A stretch of DNA of 64,000 nt from Leptolyngbya sp. FACHB-321 (GTDB lineage: Bacteria > Cyanobacteriota > Cyanobacteriia > Leptolyngbyales > Leptolyngbyaceae): positions 270,223 to 334,222 of the forward strand of contig NZ_JACJPI010000064.1 in the NCBI RefSeq assembly GCF_014695975.1, written 5' to 3'. Below, one piece after another: positions 36,475-45,440 of this stretch (position 1 is the first letter of the stretch; each line of letters begins with the position of its first letter). A program made the position numbers and the translations under genes. The notes under the pieces are model-generated. The model did no database searches, had not been told where the DNA came from, and worked only from the letters and a program-made list of their open reading frames with translations.

Positions 36475-38100
36475 ATGCTTGATCGTCCCCTGTCTACTGC
36501 CAAGCCGACTGCTACCCCCTTCATCCCGCATTACGACTTGATCAAGGAACTCGACTTGATGCTGCGGGCACACTATCCGTTGCTTTACATCGTGGCGGTT
36601 GAAGAAGAACCTGTTGAGGCAGTCTTACGGCAAGTTGCAGCCCAAGCGCAGCCAATTCGTAGCGTGCTCCTGTGGGACATTGTGCGTGGTTGGAATGATA
36701 ACAGCACGGCAAAAGGCAGTGTGATGGCAGCGCTCGATCGCATCAGCAAAGCGCCAGCCGATGAAGACACTATCTTTGTTCTCTGCGACCTCCATCCACT
36801 GTTGAGAAACGCAGCCAGCGACAAAAATGCGCCGATTGTGCGCGAAATCAAGAATCTTGCGAAAGACTTGAAGCGCACCCGCAAGACCCTGGTATTGATC
36901 AGCCATACGCTGGAACTGCCGATCGAGCTAGCTGAGGCAGTCACCGTCATTGATTTTCCGCTGCCGAATCCGCAGGAGATTGATCATTTGATTGCCCAGT
37001 TAGTGGCACCAGAAGCGCTGAAAGTGAAAGGATTGGCGCGAGAACAACTGGTGAAAGCGTGTCAGGGCTTGAGTGAAACACGGATTCAGCGCGTTTTGGC
37101 AAAGGCACTGGCGGCAAGGCAGCAGGTCAGTGAAGCCGATATTGCGGGCGTGCTAGAGGCAAAGCAACAGGCTATTCGGCAAACGGGCATTCTGGAATTT
37201 CTCACCGTGCGGGATTCGCTCAAAAGCGTGGGCGGGTTAGAGAACCTGAAGCAATGGGTACGGATGCGGCAGGATGTGTTTACCGAAGAGGCACGGCGCT
37301 ACGGCATTCGCAATCCTAAAGGCGTGCTGCTGGTGGGCATTCAGGGCACGGGCAAATCGCTCTCAGCCAAGACGATCGCCCATGAATGGCGGCTCCCCTT
37401 ACTGCGGCTTGATACAGGACGGTTGTTTGGCGGCATTGTTGGTGAAAGTGAAAGCCGTGTGCGCCAGATGATTCAACTTTCTGAGGCGATCGCGCCCTGT
37501 GTGCTGTGGATTGACGAAATCGACAAAGCCTTTGGCAATATTAACAGCGGCTCAGATGGCGATTCGGGCACTAGCCGTCGCGTGTTTGGCAGCCTTATTA
37601 CCTGGATGCAAGAAAAGACTAGCCCCGTCTTCATCGTTGCCACCGCTAATAATGTGCAAATTCTGCCTGCTGAACTGCTGCGAAAAGGGCGCTTCGACGA
37701 AATTTTCTTCCTGAACCTTCCCACCGAACCAGAACGGCAGGATATCTTTAAAGTGCACTTACAACGCTTGCGCCCCACTCGCTTACGAGAGTTTGACGTG
37801 GGATTGCTGGCACGGCAGGCAAAGAACTTCAGCGGTGCCGAAATTGAGCAGGTGATTATCGAAGCCATGCATCAAGCCTTTGGGCGCGGCAGCAGCGGAC
37901 AACGGCAAGACTTCACTACAGAAGATATCGTACGATCGATCGAAGAAACCGTTCCCCTCGCCGCGATCGCCCGTGACCAGATTGATCGCCTTAAACAATG
38001 GGCAGCCGAAGCAGGCGCACGCACCGCTTCACAAGACGTTCAGCTTGTTGAGGAACTGAAACGTCTCACCATTCAGCGAGGGATGAGGGATGAAGTATGA
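36475..38100 (+). CDS. ycf46: Ycf46-type AAA ATPase
   Basis: AAA+ ATPase conserved in cyanobacteria and some plastids, 541 residues. The N-terminal half (to about 250) is the Ycf46-specific region with an inactive P-loop-like fold; the C-terminal AAA module has Walker A GIQGTGKSLSAKTIA (about residues 286-300), pore-loop FGGIVGESESRVRQM, Walker B CVLWIDEIDKAF, ATANNVQILPAELLRKGRFDEIF (sensor 1 and arginine fingers) and a C-terminal lid. Linked to light or CO2 acclimation in the literature; the biochemical role is not settled. It is followed by ycf35. Confidence 0.92.
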   Translation: MLDRPLSTAKPTATPFIPHYDLIKELDLMLRAHYPLLYIVAVEEEPVEAVLRQVAAQAQPIRSVLLWDIVRGWNDNSTAKGSVMAALDRISKAPADEDTIFVLCDLHPLLRNAASDKNAPIVREIKNLAKDLKRTRKTLVLISHTLELPIELAEAVTVIDFPLPNPQEIDHLIAQLVAPEALKVKGLAREQLVKACQGLSETRIQRVLAKALAARQQVSEADIAGVLEAKQQAIRQTGILEFLTVRDSLKSVGGLENLKQWVRMRQDVFTEEARRYGIRNPKGVLLVGIQGTGKSLSAKTIAHEWRLPLLRLDTGRLFGGIVGESESRVRQMIQLSEAIAPCVLWIDEIDKAFGNINSGSDGDSGTSRRVFGSLITWMQEKTSPVFIVATANNVQILPAELLRKGRFDEIFFLNLPTEPERQDIFKVHLQRLRPTRLREFDVGLLARQAKNFSGAEIEQVIIEAMHQAFGRGSSGQRQDFTTEDIVRSIEETVPLAAIARDQIDRLKQWAAEAGARTASQDVQLVEELKRLTIQRGMRDEV

Positions 38101-38112
38101 GGGATGAAGTAT
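38085..38112. repeat. Tandem 14-bp duplication across the ycf46 stop
   Basis: Two exact copies of GAGGGATGAAGTAT (38085-38098 and 38099-38112). The stop codon TGA (38098-38100) lies at the junction, so the repeat does not alter the protein. Confidence 0.85.
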
Positions 38113-38207
38113 GAATGATAAGTTTTGAGTTTGGAACGGACCTCTGCCTTTTGTGCCTCCCTACCCCTTCTGCCTTCTGCCTTTGCCCTTTAGCCTTTCC
38201 CCTTCCC

Positions 38208-38615
38208 ATGTCCCACTTCACTGCGATCAAGACTCAAATCAAAGATGCTGCTGCGCTGGTAAAAGCGCTTGCAGATGTTGGCTTTAAGCAGGTTGAGGTG
38301 CATGAGACTGCCCAACATCTCTATGGCTTTCAGGGCGACGTTCGCGCTCAGACCGCAGAAATTATTATTCGACGTAAGTATGTGGGCAATGCTAGTAATG
38401 ATATTGGCTTTCAGCAGCAGGCAGATGGGACATTTGAGGCGATTGTGTCGGAGTACGATCGTCGTAAGTACTCCCAATTGTGGCTAAACCAGGTAACGCA
38501 GCGCTACGGCTATTATGCGCTTATGGCAACCGCACCCGCGCAAGGGTTTACGGTAGAAGAAGAGGAAGTTCTAGCAGATGGCACGATCCGCGTCGTCGTT
38601 GGCAGGTGGACATGA
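38208..38615 (+). CDS. ycf35: Ycf35 (DUF1257) protein
   Basis: A 135-residue protein conserved in cyanobacteria and red algal plastids. ATG 38208 is chosen: the upstream frame from 38115 is Cys/Leu/Pro-rich repeat-derived sequence. The body matches DUF1257: MSHFTAIKTQIKDAAALVKALADVGF, VEVHETAQHLYGFQGD, ANIIIRRKY-like AEIIIRRKYVGNASNDIGF, and YDRRKYSQLWLNQVTQRYGYYAL. Function unknown. Its position directly after ycf46 suggests the two act together. Confidence 0.92.
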   Translation: MSHFTAIKTQIKDAAALVKALADVGFKQVEVHETAQHLYGFQGDVRAQTAEIIIRRKYVGNASNDIGFQQQADGTFEAIVSEYDRRKYSQLWLNQVTQRYGYYALMATAPAQGFTVEEEEVLADGTIRVVVGRWT

Positions 38616-38676
38616 AACGATCGTGCATCAGGCATTCCCTATGGAAGCAATGGCGATGTTGTTTAAGCCACAAGCC

Positions 38677-39939
38677 TTAGAAGAAATCCCAACAGAAGGG
38701 AGGTGTGCTTGCCCAGGCATTATCGAGGTTTGTTAGCAACGCCTGATCGCCCTCCACTTCCAGTTCTCCTGTCCACAGCAAATCGCGCGAGCGACGAAAG
38801 CCAGCAAACAGTTCGGTCAAATGCTCGATCGACGTTTTGATGACCGTTGAAGCAGGTTGAACTGTTGGGTGCATCTTCCCATCCGCAAAGTCGGCAGTGA
38901 TGCTGCGATCGCCCAGAATGGGATCGGTCAACTGAAAGGTTAGCGTGAAGGGCAGCTGTGCCGTGATTGGGCGAAGACGAAATGCTGCCTCCAGATCAAC
39001 CAAACGCCACATAAAGCCAGCATTAATGGTGCCCAGATGATGCGTCCAGCCAAACTCGGAAGGGATGGCAGCAAGAGCCGGATCACGCCGTTGTTCGCTC
39101 AATAGATGGGGAAATAGATCATCAGCAGACGTGTTCCAGACGATCGTCGAAACTTGATCCCGCAGCGAGGCTAGAAAGCCTAGAATGCCTCGGTAAGCGG
39201 CAGGCGTTGGGGCAACCCATTCCTGCACGATCGCCGCAAGTACATTCTGTGGTGGCTCCAGTCGGGCAAATTGCACAATGACATAGCCTAGCGGCTCCCC
39301 TGCTTCCGCATAGCAGTACACTTCACGTCCGGTTATGGGTTTCACGCGAGCCTGCCACTGCCAATCCCACCGCTTGAGCCAACCGTTACGGTGCAGAGCT
39401 TCTCTCTGATAGATTGCTTGCAGCATCGGCTCATGCTGAAACGGGTCATAAGGGACGATGTACGATCGCTCCATATAATTTGGCAAATGACGCGCAGCCA
39501 CCCGATACTGGTGCGATCGTCCCACCCATGCCCAGCCCATTTTGCGGTAAAAGCCATGCTGAAAGGGATACAGCATCATCAGAGGTAACTGTTGCGCCTG
39601 CGCCTCTGCCAGCGAGTGTTCTAGCAACACCTGGGCTAGCTTTTGCCCTCGAAAGTGAGGCGCAACCGCCACGGCTGCAATGCCCATTGCAGGCAACACC
39701 TGCCCCTCAAAGCAAACTCCCAGGCGTAACTGAGCGTAGCTACCAACCGCCAACCCAGTCATGCCCTGTATCGCTACAAAGAGCGATCGATCAGGCAATG
39801 CCAACCCCTGCCCATACCACTCGCGCTCGATGTCAGCGTTAGTACTTAACGGCGCAAACGCCAGGCGATCGAGATTTACAATCTGCGGTAGGTCGCTATC
39901 CTCAGCAGCGCGAAGGATAATTCCAGGTAGTTGGGTCAT
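38677..39939 (-). CDS. Eis-like GNAT acetyltransferase
   Basis: A 420-residue acetyltransferase with the three-part Eis layout: an N-terminal GNAT domain (about 8-150; PAMGIAAVAVAPHFRGQKLAQVLLEHSLAEA carries the acetyl-CoA loop), a second degenerate GNAT domain (about 190-290) and a C-terminal SCP2-like domain (about 310-420). It ends in FCWDFF, matching the free C-terminal carboxylate used by Eis enzymes. It likely acetylates amines; the substrate is unknown. Confidence 0.87.
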   Translation of the reverse strand: MTQLPGIILRAAEDSDLPQIVNLDRLAFAPLSTNADIEREWYGQGLALPDRSLFVAIQGMTGLAVGSYAQLRLGVCFEGQVLPAMGIAAVAVAPHFRGQKLAQVLLEHSLAEAQAQQLPLMMLYPFQHGFYRKMGWAWVGRSHQYRVAARHLPNYMERSYIVPYDPFQHEPMLQAIYQREALHRNGWLKRWDWQWQARVKPITGREVYCYAEAGEPLGYVIVQFARLEPPQNVLAAIVQEWVAPTPAAYRGILGFLASLRDQVSTIVWNTSADDLFPHLLSEQRRDPALAAIPSEFGWTHHLGTINAGFMWRLVDLEAAFRLRPITAQLPFTLTFQLTDPILGDRSITADFADGKMHPTVQPASTVIKTSIEHLTELFAGFRRSRDLLWTGELEVEGDQALLTNLDNAWASTPPFCWDFF

Positions 39940-40021
39940 GCGTTTCAGCCATTGTGGGTCACTCCGCTCTACAGAATAGGCAGAGAGACAGCAATTTAAT
40001 GGTAAGTCACAGCTTGTCGGT

Positions 40022-40080
40022 AAGTGAAGGTGTAGGAGGGTGAAGGGGTGAAGGAGTGAAAGGGTAGAAGGGTGCAGCGC
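40022..40080. repeat. GGTGAAGG-type tandem repeat
   Basis: A run of GTGAAGG/GGTGTAGGA/GGGTGAAGG units in the spacer upstream of the acetyltransferase gene, another of the window's short purine-rich repeats. Confidence 0.65.
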
Positions 40081-40225
40081 GTGAAAGCAACTGAATAATT
40101 CAGCAAGCGATTGCTTGTTATACGATCAAGTCCTGGTAGCGAGAGCAGTTGGGATGTTGCAAGTTGAATGAGTGCGAGGAGATGGGCACGGTCACAACGT
40201 CAAGCGTGTTGAGAAGGGAAACGAT

Positions 40226-40687
40226 GTGAAGATACGGTTGTTTGAAAAGCGGGATGCTGAAACAGTCGCACGGTTATTTCATGAAACAGTGCGCGAAATC
40301 AACAGCCGCGATTACTCAAGCAAGCAAGTGAAAGCTTGGGCACCTGACGATCTTCATTTCAGAGATTGGGAAACGCGATGCTCAAGCCGATTCACCTTTG
40401 TGGCTGATGATGAAGGTGTTATTGCTGGCTTTGGTGAGCTAGAGCCTGACGGTCATATCGACTGCTTCTACAGCCACAAAGATTATCAACGCTGTGGTGT
40501 GGGTAGCCAAATTTATCAAGCAATTGAAGCTAAGGCGATCGCCCTGGGTCTGAAGCGTCTCACGGTTGAAGCAAGCATTACGGCAAAACCCTTTTTTCAA
40601 CGCATGGGGTTTGCGATCGTCAACGAGCAAGAAGTCATTTGTCGCGGTGAACGTTTCATCAATTACGTGATGGAAAAGTGGTTGTAA
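40226..40687 (+). CDS. GNAT family N-acetyltransferase
   Basis: A 153-residue single-domain acetyltransferase. GTG 40226 is chosen because GAGAAGGG (40211-40218) stands seven bases upstream; the frame opens at 40172. Acetyl-CoA loop region DYQRCGVGSQIYQAIEAKAIALGLKRLTVEASITAKPFFQRMGF (about residues 90-133) is clear. It resembles small-molecule or peptide acetyltransferases of the PhnO/ElaA kind; the target is unknown. Confidence 0.88.
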   Translation: MKIRLFEKRDAETVARLFHETVREINSRDYSSKQVKAWAPDDLHFRDWETRCSSRFTFVADDEGVIAGFGELEPDGHIDCFYSHKDYQRCGVGSQIYQAIEAKAIALGLKRLTVEASITAKPFFQRMGFAIVNEQEVICRGERFINYVMEKWL

Positions 40688-40851
40688 AGCGCAGTCTAAT
40701 AACCTGCTTGGCTTGTATTGACTCCGCTTGGCGCAGATACAAAGGGTCTTGCAGCCGCTTAACCAGAATGTTTCCGCTGGCACGTCTAGTCAGAAGGCGC
40801 AAAACCCACCTAAGCTGAGAGTGCTTTAGCTCCCTGTTACTTTTCAACTTC

Positions 40852-41064
40852 ATGGCAGATCAAATTACGCTACAGGTCAATGGTGAACTGCGTACCTGCG
40901 ACTCCAAAACCTCCTTACCCAACTTTTTGGCTCAACTTGGCTTAAATCCACGCCTAGTTGCAGTGGAATACAACGGCGAAATTTTGCACCGTCAGTTTTG
41001 GGAGCAAACCGAAATGCAAACGGACGATCGCCTGGAGATTGTCACTATTGTTGGCGGCGGCTAG
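40852..41064 (+). CDS. thiS: Sulfur carrier protein ThiS
   Basis: A 70-residue beta-grasp protein that carries sulfur as a C-terminal thiocarboxylate for thiazole formation in thiamine synthesis. ITLQVNGELRTC, LPNFLAQLGLNPRLVAVEYNGEIL and the obligatory C-terminal VTIVGGG are present. thiG/thiO/thiE are not adjacent, so it acts with partners encoded elsewhere. Confidence 0.92.
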   Translation: MADQITLQVNGELRTCDSKTSLPNFLAQLGLNPRLVAVEYNGEILHRQFWEQTEMQTDDRLEIVTIVGGG

Positions 41065-41100
41065 AGGGAGGCAGAAGGCAGAAGGCAAAGGGCAGAGGGC
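41065..41100. repeat. AGAAGGC heptamer repeat after thiS
   Basis: Four to five degenerate GGCAGAA/GGCAAAG units start directly after the thiS stop. Confidence 0.75.
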
Positions 41101-41176
41101 GTTAATACATCGATCGCTGCCCTACGGTGCGGCTATCGGCTTAAGCTAGAAGCAGAGGCAAGCCAATGAGGTACAG

Positions 41177-42277
41177 ATGGAAATCGGTGTTCCCAAAGAG
41201 ACGAAGGATCAGGAATATCGAGTGGGGCTAAGTCCCAATAGTGTCCGAAGCCTGAGCGATCGAGGTCATACGGTCTTTGTCGAGCGCGGTGCTGGTGAGG
41301 GATCGGGCTTTGCAGATGCTGACTATCTCCAGGCGGGTGCTCAGATCGTGCTGGATGCAAAAGATGCCTGGGATCGCGCACTGGTGGTGAAGGTGAAAGA
41401 ACCCTTACCAGGCGAGTACCCGTATCTCCGGGAGGGGCAAATGCTCTTTACCTACCTTCATCTGGCAGCCAATCGCGCCCTCACTCAAGCATTGCTAGAT
41501 TCTGGAACAACGGCAATCGCCTACGAAACGGTTGAACTGCCGGATAAGCGTCTGCCGCTTCTTGCTCCTATGAGCATTATTGCTGGACGGCTTGCCATCC
41601 AGTTTGGCGCACGGTTTCTAGAGCGTCAGCAAGGGGGACGTGGCGTGCTGCTGAGTGGTGTCCCTGGAGTAAAGCCTGGTCAAGTTGTGATTTTGGGCGG
41701 TGGCGTTGTGGGTACAGAAGCAGCCCGCATTGCTGTTGGCATGGGTGCCCAGGTGCAGATTTTGGATGTTAATGTCGATCGTCTTGCTTACCTGGAAACG
41801 CTATTTGGTTCCAGAGTAGAGTTGCTCTACAGCAGTGCCAGCCAGATTGAAGCCGTTGTACCTGCTGCTGACTTGCTGATTGGTGCTGTGCTGGTGCTCG
41901 CCCAAAAAGCACCTATCCTTGTTTCGCGACAGGTAGTGCAGCAAATGCGTCCCGGCTCCGTCATTGTCGATGTAGCGGTTGATCAAGGCGGCTGCATCGA
42001 AACGGTGCGTCCTACGTCTCATTCTCATCCCACTTACGTTGAGGCAGGCGTGGTGCATTTCGGGGTGCCCAATATGCCTGGAGCGGTTCCCTGGACATCG
42101 ACGCAAGCGCTGAACAACGTCACGCTGCCATACGTGCTGCAACTGGCAAAAGATGGCTTTGGGGCGCTCGATCGCAATGCCGCCCTTGCTCACGGCTTAA
42201 ACGTCCACCAGCATCAGCTCAAACATCCAGCCGTGCAAGACGTTTTCCCAGATCTGGCACCAAAGCTAGTGTCTTAA
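41177..42277 (+). CDS. ald: Alanine dehydrogenase
   Basis: NAD-dependent interconversion of alanine with pyruvate and ammonia, 366 residues. N-terminal MEIGVPKETKDQEYRVGLSPNSV with the pyruvate-binding Arg, FTYLHLAANRALTQALL (catalytic His), MSIIAGRLAIQFGARFLE, Rossmann motif VVILGGGVVGTEAARIAVGMGA (about residues 170-191), and the final VTLPYVLQLAKDGFGAL block. It ends overlapping by four bases with a small convergent frame. Confidence 0.96.
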   Translation: MEIGVPKETKDQEYRVGLSPNSVRSLSDRGHTVFVERGAGEGSGFADADYLQAGAQIVLDAKDAWDRALVVKVKEPLPGEYPYLREGQMLFTYLHLAANRALTQALLDSGTTAIAYETVELPDKRLPLLAPMSIIAGRLAIQFGARFLERQQGGRGVLLSGVPGVKPGQVVILGGGVVGTEAARIAVGMGAQVQILDVNVDRLAYLETLFGSRVELLYSSASQIEAVVPAADLLIGAVLVLAQKAPILVSRQVVQQMRPGSVIVDVAVDQGGCIETVRPTSHSHPTYVEAGVVHFGVPNMPGAVPWTSTQALNNVTLPYVLQLAKDGFGALDRNAALAHGLNVHQHQLKHPAVQDVFPDLAPKLVS

Positions 42278-42477
42278 ATGTCTATTCGCGAAGCAGTCAG
42301 CGTCCACTTCTTGTAGCGCTGGCGATTGAGGCAACCCCGGCTATAGGTGACTTCTTGCCCGCCGCCAGAGGTGAACTGTACACACCATTCGCGCTGGCTA
42401 TGGTGCCAGTAGCCAACAGCAGACCCTGCTGCTAACACAACTAACCCAGTCGCAAACAAAATCAGCTTGTTTTTCAC
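42274..42477 (-). CDS. Small membrane-anchored protein
   Basis: From GTG 42477, 67 residues: a short basic start (KNKL), a membrane helix LILFATGLVVLAAGSAVGYW, then a soluble part with two cysteines (WCVQFTSGGGQEVTYSRGCLNRQRYKKW) that could be disulfide-bonded outside the membrane. An in-frame ATG at 42564 extends it. No ribosome site is clear, and the family is not recognised. The stop overlaps the ald stop by four bases on the opposite strand. Confidence 0.5.
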   Translation of the reverse strand: MKNKLILFATGLVVLAAGSAVGYWHHSQREWCVQFTSGGGQEVTYSRGCLNRQRYKKWTLTASRIDI

Positions 42478-42696
42478 GTTCGACGTTTTTACTGTCACAG
42501 AGTACCCAAGCTCCACTGACGATCGTTTTCTTAGTGTGGCTGAAACGTTCAAATTCGACCACATCCAATAGCATTAATTGACTGACATGCAGGGAGTCAT
42601 CGAGCAATTGATCATTTGAGCTTTCAGTCCCTGTTTCTGTAAGATCAAAGCTGCACAATTGCTCATCATGCTGATTAAAGCTAGCAAGAAAACGAT

Positions 42697-42948
42697 ATGA
42701 GCCAAGCTACGGATTTCCCCTGGTATTTTGCGATCGACGATCGCCTTGTTAAAGTCATTGCAACCCGCAGTGGTGGGATGGATGTGCTGCTTGCCAATCT
42801 CACAACGGGCAAACTTGAGCGCGATATGGAATACCTCGCCTACTGTTTTGAACCAGGGAAAAATGTGCAGCGCCTTTCAGAAGCAGAGTTCGACGCTCGT
42901 ATGGCAACACTGAAAGCATCTTTGCACGATCGTCAAGCTGATGCCTGA
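42697..42948 (+). CDS. Conserved-looking 83-aa protein of unknown function
   Basis: An 83-residue soluble protein: WYFAIDDRLVKVIATRSGGMDVLLANLTTGKLERDMEYL, then a Glu-rich helix. Ordinary codon use and a compact alpha/beta pattern suggest a real gene. I do not recognise the family. It is followed by two small hairpins. Confidence 0.65.
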   Translation: MSQATDFPWYFAIDDRLVKVIATRSGGMDVLLANLTTGKLERDMEYLAYCFEPGKNVQRLSEAEFDARMATLKASLHDRQADA

Positions 42949-42960
42949 ACGATCCTTCTA

Positions 42961-42996
42961 GCTTTGCGGCTAAAGCACGCCTATCGCTAACGATAG
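42961..42996 (+). terminator. Two short hairpins after the 83-aa gene
   Basis: GCTTT...AAAGC (42961-42976) and CTATCG-CTAA-CGATAG (42981-42996), both perfect, in the gap ahead of the chelatase gene. No T-run; weak terminator or RNA structure. Confidence 0.4.
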
Positions 42997-43035
42997 AATC
43001 TGAGTAGCATTTGAAAAACTAGCGCACTCTGCATC

Positions 43036-43899
43036 GTGTCTTATCCCTCTGCTTATCTGCTCCTCTCTCACGGTAGCCGCGATCCACGTCCCCAAGCTGC
43101 AATGGACGCACTTGCCGAACGCTTTGTCCAGAAAATTCCCTACGCTGGTTTGCATTCTTTAGCCACTGGTAGCGAAGGCGCGATCGCCAACGATCAATCT
43201 GATTTCACCACCGCACCGCTACACGCCACGGCAACGATTGAATGCGAGCCGCCGTTAGTCGGCACCGCTTTTTTAGAGTGTCACCCACTGCCGTTGCATC
43301 AACAAATCGAGCAGTTTAGTGACAGAGTGAAGTCAGCTACCACGGCAAGCAACGGTAGCGCGAAGCCATGCAAAATTGCAATCCTGCCGCTCTTTTTGCT
43401 GCCTGGTGTCCATGTGATGGACGATATTCCACAAGAAATGGCGTTGGCACAACAGGCTTTAGGAGACGCGATCGAGCTTGATCTCCGTCCCGCGATCGGT
43501 TCTCATCCAGGCTTGCATCGTCTGGTGACAGAATGCATGGCAAAGCAGCCCGTTGAGGCATGGATCGTGCTGGCGCACGGTAGCCGTCGCCCCAATAGCA
43601 ACCAGCCTGTAGAAGATCTTGCGGAACGTTTGGGCACCTTAACTGCGTACTGGTCTGTGCCGCCGAGCCTGGAATCTCGTTTGCAAGAACTTTCCCAGCT
43701 TGGCATCCGCCAGATCGGAATTTTGCCGTACTTCCTCTTTGCTGGTGGCATTACCGACGCGATCGCCCAAGCTGTTGCAATGCTCTCCCAGCAATTTCCG
43801 ACCCTTAAACTCCACCTCGCGCCACCCCTTGCTGCAAGTTCAGAATTAACAGATTTGCTTGTGGATTTGGCTCAGGATGAAGGAGAAGGCAAAAGGTAA
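43036..43899 (+). CDS. Sirohydrochlorin chelatase (CbiX/SirB type)
   Basis: Inserts Fe(II) or Co(II) into sirohydrochlorin on the way to siroheme or cobalamin. 287 residues from a GTG start, the long form with two related halves: YLLLSHGSRDPRPQAAMDAL (residues 7-26) and VLAHGSRRPNSNQPVEDLAERL (about 178-199), each with an H-G-S-R metal site; later LPLFLLPGVHVMDDIPQE and ILPYFLFAGGITDAIAQ. It is paired with the methyltransferase gene that follows on the same strand. Confidence 0.9.
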   Translation: MSYPSAYLLLSHGSRDPRPQAAMDALAERFVQKIPYAGLHSLATGSEGAIANDQSDFTTAPLHATATIECEPPLVGTAFLECHPLPLHQQIEQFSDRVKSATTASNGSAKPCKIAILPLFLLPGVHVMDDIPQEMALAQQALGDAIELDLRPAIGSHPGLHRLVTECMAKQPVEAWIVLAHGSRRPNSNQPVEDLAERLGTLTAYWSVPPSLESRLQELSQLGIRQIGILPYFLFAGGITDAIAQAVAMLSQQFPTLKLHLAPPLAASSELTDLLVDLAQDEGEGKR

Positions 43900-44025
43900 A
43901 AGGCAAAAAGTCAGGAGCCAGTAGCCAGATATCAAATTCAAAACTCAAAACTTCCCTGCTCCCCCGCCCCCTTGCCTCCCCTGCTTCCCTATCCCCTTAC
44001 TCCTTACTCCCCTTCCCTCTCCTCC
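43900..44025. repeat. Repeat-rich spacer before cobA
   Basis: AAAAGGC-type units, then CTCCCCC, CTTACTCC and CCTTCCC-type pyrimidine units up to the cobA ATG. No Shine-Dalgarno sequence precedes the ATG, only repeats. Confidence 0.65.
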
Positions 44026-44811
44026 ATGCAACACACAGGCAAAGTCTATTTAGTCGGCGCGGGTCCTGGTGATCCGGGGTTGATGACGCTAAAAGGTAAG
44101 ACACTGCTAGAGTGCGCTGATGTCGTGGTTTACGATGCGTTAGTCAGCCCGCCAGTATTGGCGATGATTAATCCACGGGCAGAGCAGATTAATGCGGGCA
44201 AGCGGCGGGGAATGCACTCGCTGAAGCAAGAAGAGATTACACCACTATTGATTGAGAAGGCACAAACGGCAGCGATCGTCGTGCGGTTAAAGGGTGGGGA
44301 TCCGTTTATGTTTGGTCGCGGCGGTGAGGAAATGGAAGACTTAATAAACGCAGGGATTGCGGTTGAGGTGGTGCCAGGTATTACATCAGGTCTTGCGGCA
44401 ACTGCCTATGCAGGTATTCCACTGACGCATCGATCGTATAGCTCATCAGTGACCTTTGTTACGGGTCATGAGGGCGCGGGGAAGTATCGTCCGGCGGTGA
44501 ATTGGCAGGCGATCGCCCACGGCTCAGAAACGATCGTCGTGTACATGGGTATCCACAATCTGCCATACATTACCGAACAGCTTCAGCTTGCAGGACTGGC
44601 TATCACTACACCTGTTGCGCTAGTGCGTTGGGGGACACGACCGGAACAAGAAGAACTTATCGGTACACTAGGAACGATCTTGCAGCAGGTAGAAGACGCA
44701 AAATTTGAGGCACCCGCGATCGCGGTCATCGGCTCAGTCGTCAACTTACATGACATTCTTTCTAGTTGCCGTCCTGTATCGATCGCACCCAAACCTTACT
44801 CTGGCAAATAA
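44026..44811 (+). CDS. cobA: Uroporphyrinogen-III C-methyltransferase
   Basis: SAM-dependent methyltransferase that makes precorrin-2 from uroporphyrinogen III, first step toward siroheme and cobalamin. 261 residues from ATG 44026 (an upstream frame is repeat-derived). VYLVGAGPGDPGLMTLKGK (residues 6-24), VRLKGGDPFMFGRGGEE (about 85-101), VVPGITSGLAATAYAGIPLTHR (about 113-134) and VVYMGIHNL are typical. With the upstream chelatase it covers two of three steps to siroheme; the dehydrogenase is not here. Its last 16 bases overlap the convergent DUF29 gene. Confidence 0.95.
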   Translation: MQHTGKVYLVGAGPGDPGLMTLKGKTLLECADVVVYDALVSPPVLAMINPRAEQINAGKRRGMHSLKQEEITPLLIEKAQTAAIVVRLKGGDPFMFGRGGEEMEDLINAGIAVEVVPGITSGLAATAYAGIPLTHRSYSSSVTFVTGHEGAGKYRPAVNWQAIAHGSETIVVYMGIHNLPYITEQLQLAGLAITTPVALVRWGTRPEQEELIGTLGTILQQVEDAKFEAPAIAVIGSVVNLHDILSSCRPVSIAPKPYSGK

Positions 44812-45260
44812 TCCTCATCAAGCGTCTGTTCAGGCGTGAAGGGTGAGTCGATGGGAAAGGTGGCGATCACTAGCCCTGTTTCAGCCGCTGCCAATCTTCG
44901 CGCTTGCTGATAACTTTCAGTGAAGGCTTGATTGTAATAGCCTCTGAGACTAGGGCTACCTCTAAATGCTTTGAAAAGACGATTACGATGTTCTAGTAAC
45001 GTGAAACGCCAACTGTTAGAGCGCCGTTCGGGCTGGTATTTGTATTTCAGCAGATGCATTAAAACAACTTCAAGGTTGCTTTCAATGGCATGTTTGTCGC
45101 TCCTGCCCATGCTCTCGATTTCTTCGACCAGATTTTCTATATCAAGCCTGTCAAACTCACCGTTCCGCAGCAGTTGTGCGGTTTCCTGGAGCCAGAGGTA
45201 GAAATCGCGATCGTAAAGCTGAGTGCTAGGAATAGACGTTTCAGGATGTTTTGCCGTCAT
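44796..45260 (-). CDS. DUF29 domain protein
   Basis: A 154-residue helical protein common, often in many copies, in cyanobacteria. The core LYDRDFYLWLQETAQLLRNGEFDRLDIENLVEEIESMGRSDKHAIESNLEVVLMHLLKYKYQPERRSNSWRFTLLEHRNRL is the DUF29 signature. ATG 45260 is preferred over 45287. Function unknown. It overlaps the 3' end of cobA by 16 bp. Confidence 0.9.
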   Translation of the reverse strand: MTAKHPETSIPSTQLYDRDFYLWLQETAQLLRNGEFDRLDIENLVEEIESMGRSDKHAIESNLEVVLMHLLKYKYQPERRSNSWRFTLLEHRNRLFKAFRGSPSLRGYYNQAFTESYQQARRLAAAETGLVIATFPIDSPFTPEQTLDEDYLPE

Positions 45261-45440
45261 CACAATTACCTGGCTCCGGTGAGTCATGTTGCTTGAAGTC
45301 TAACACGGACAGTTTTTGGGGTTGTTAGCTGATGCGCTAGGGTTAAGTAAACAAGCGACAGCAACAATTTTCGAAGCAATTTGGCTGCTGTATTGCTAGC
45401 AGGTCAGACATCATTGAGTTTCTTGAGCAAGGGTTAGAAA

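Noticed and set aside
40800..40851. CTGAGA in the thiS leader as part of a THI box
   Set aside because: It sits in a small CTAAGC/GCTTTAG hairpin; ACCCTT and other TPP elements are absent.
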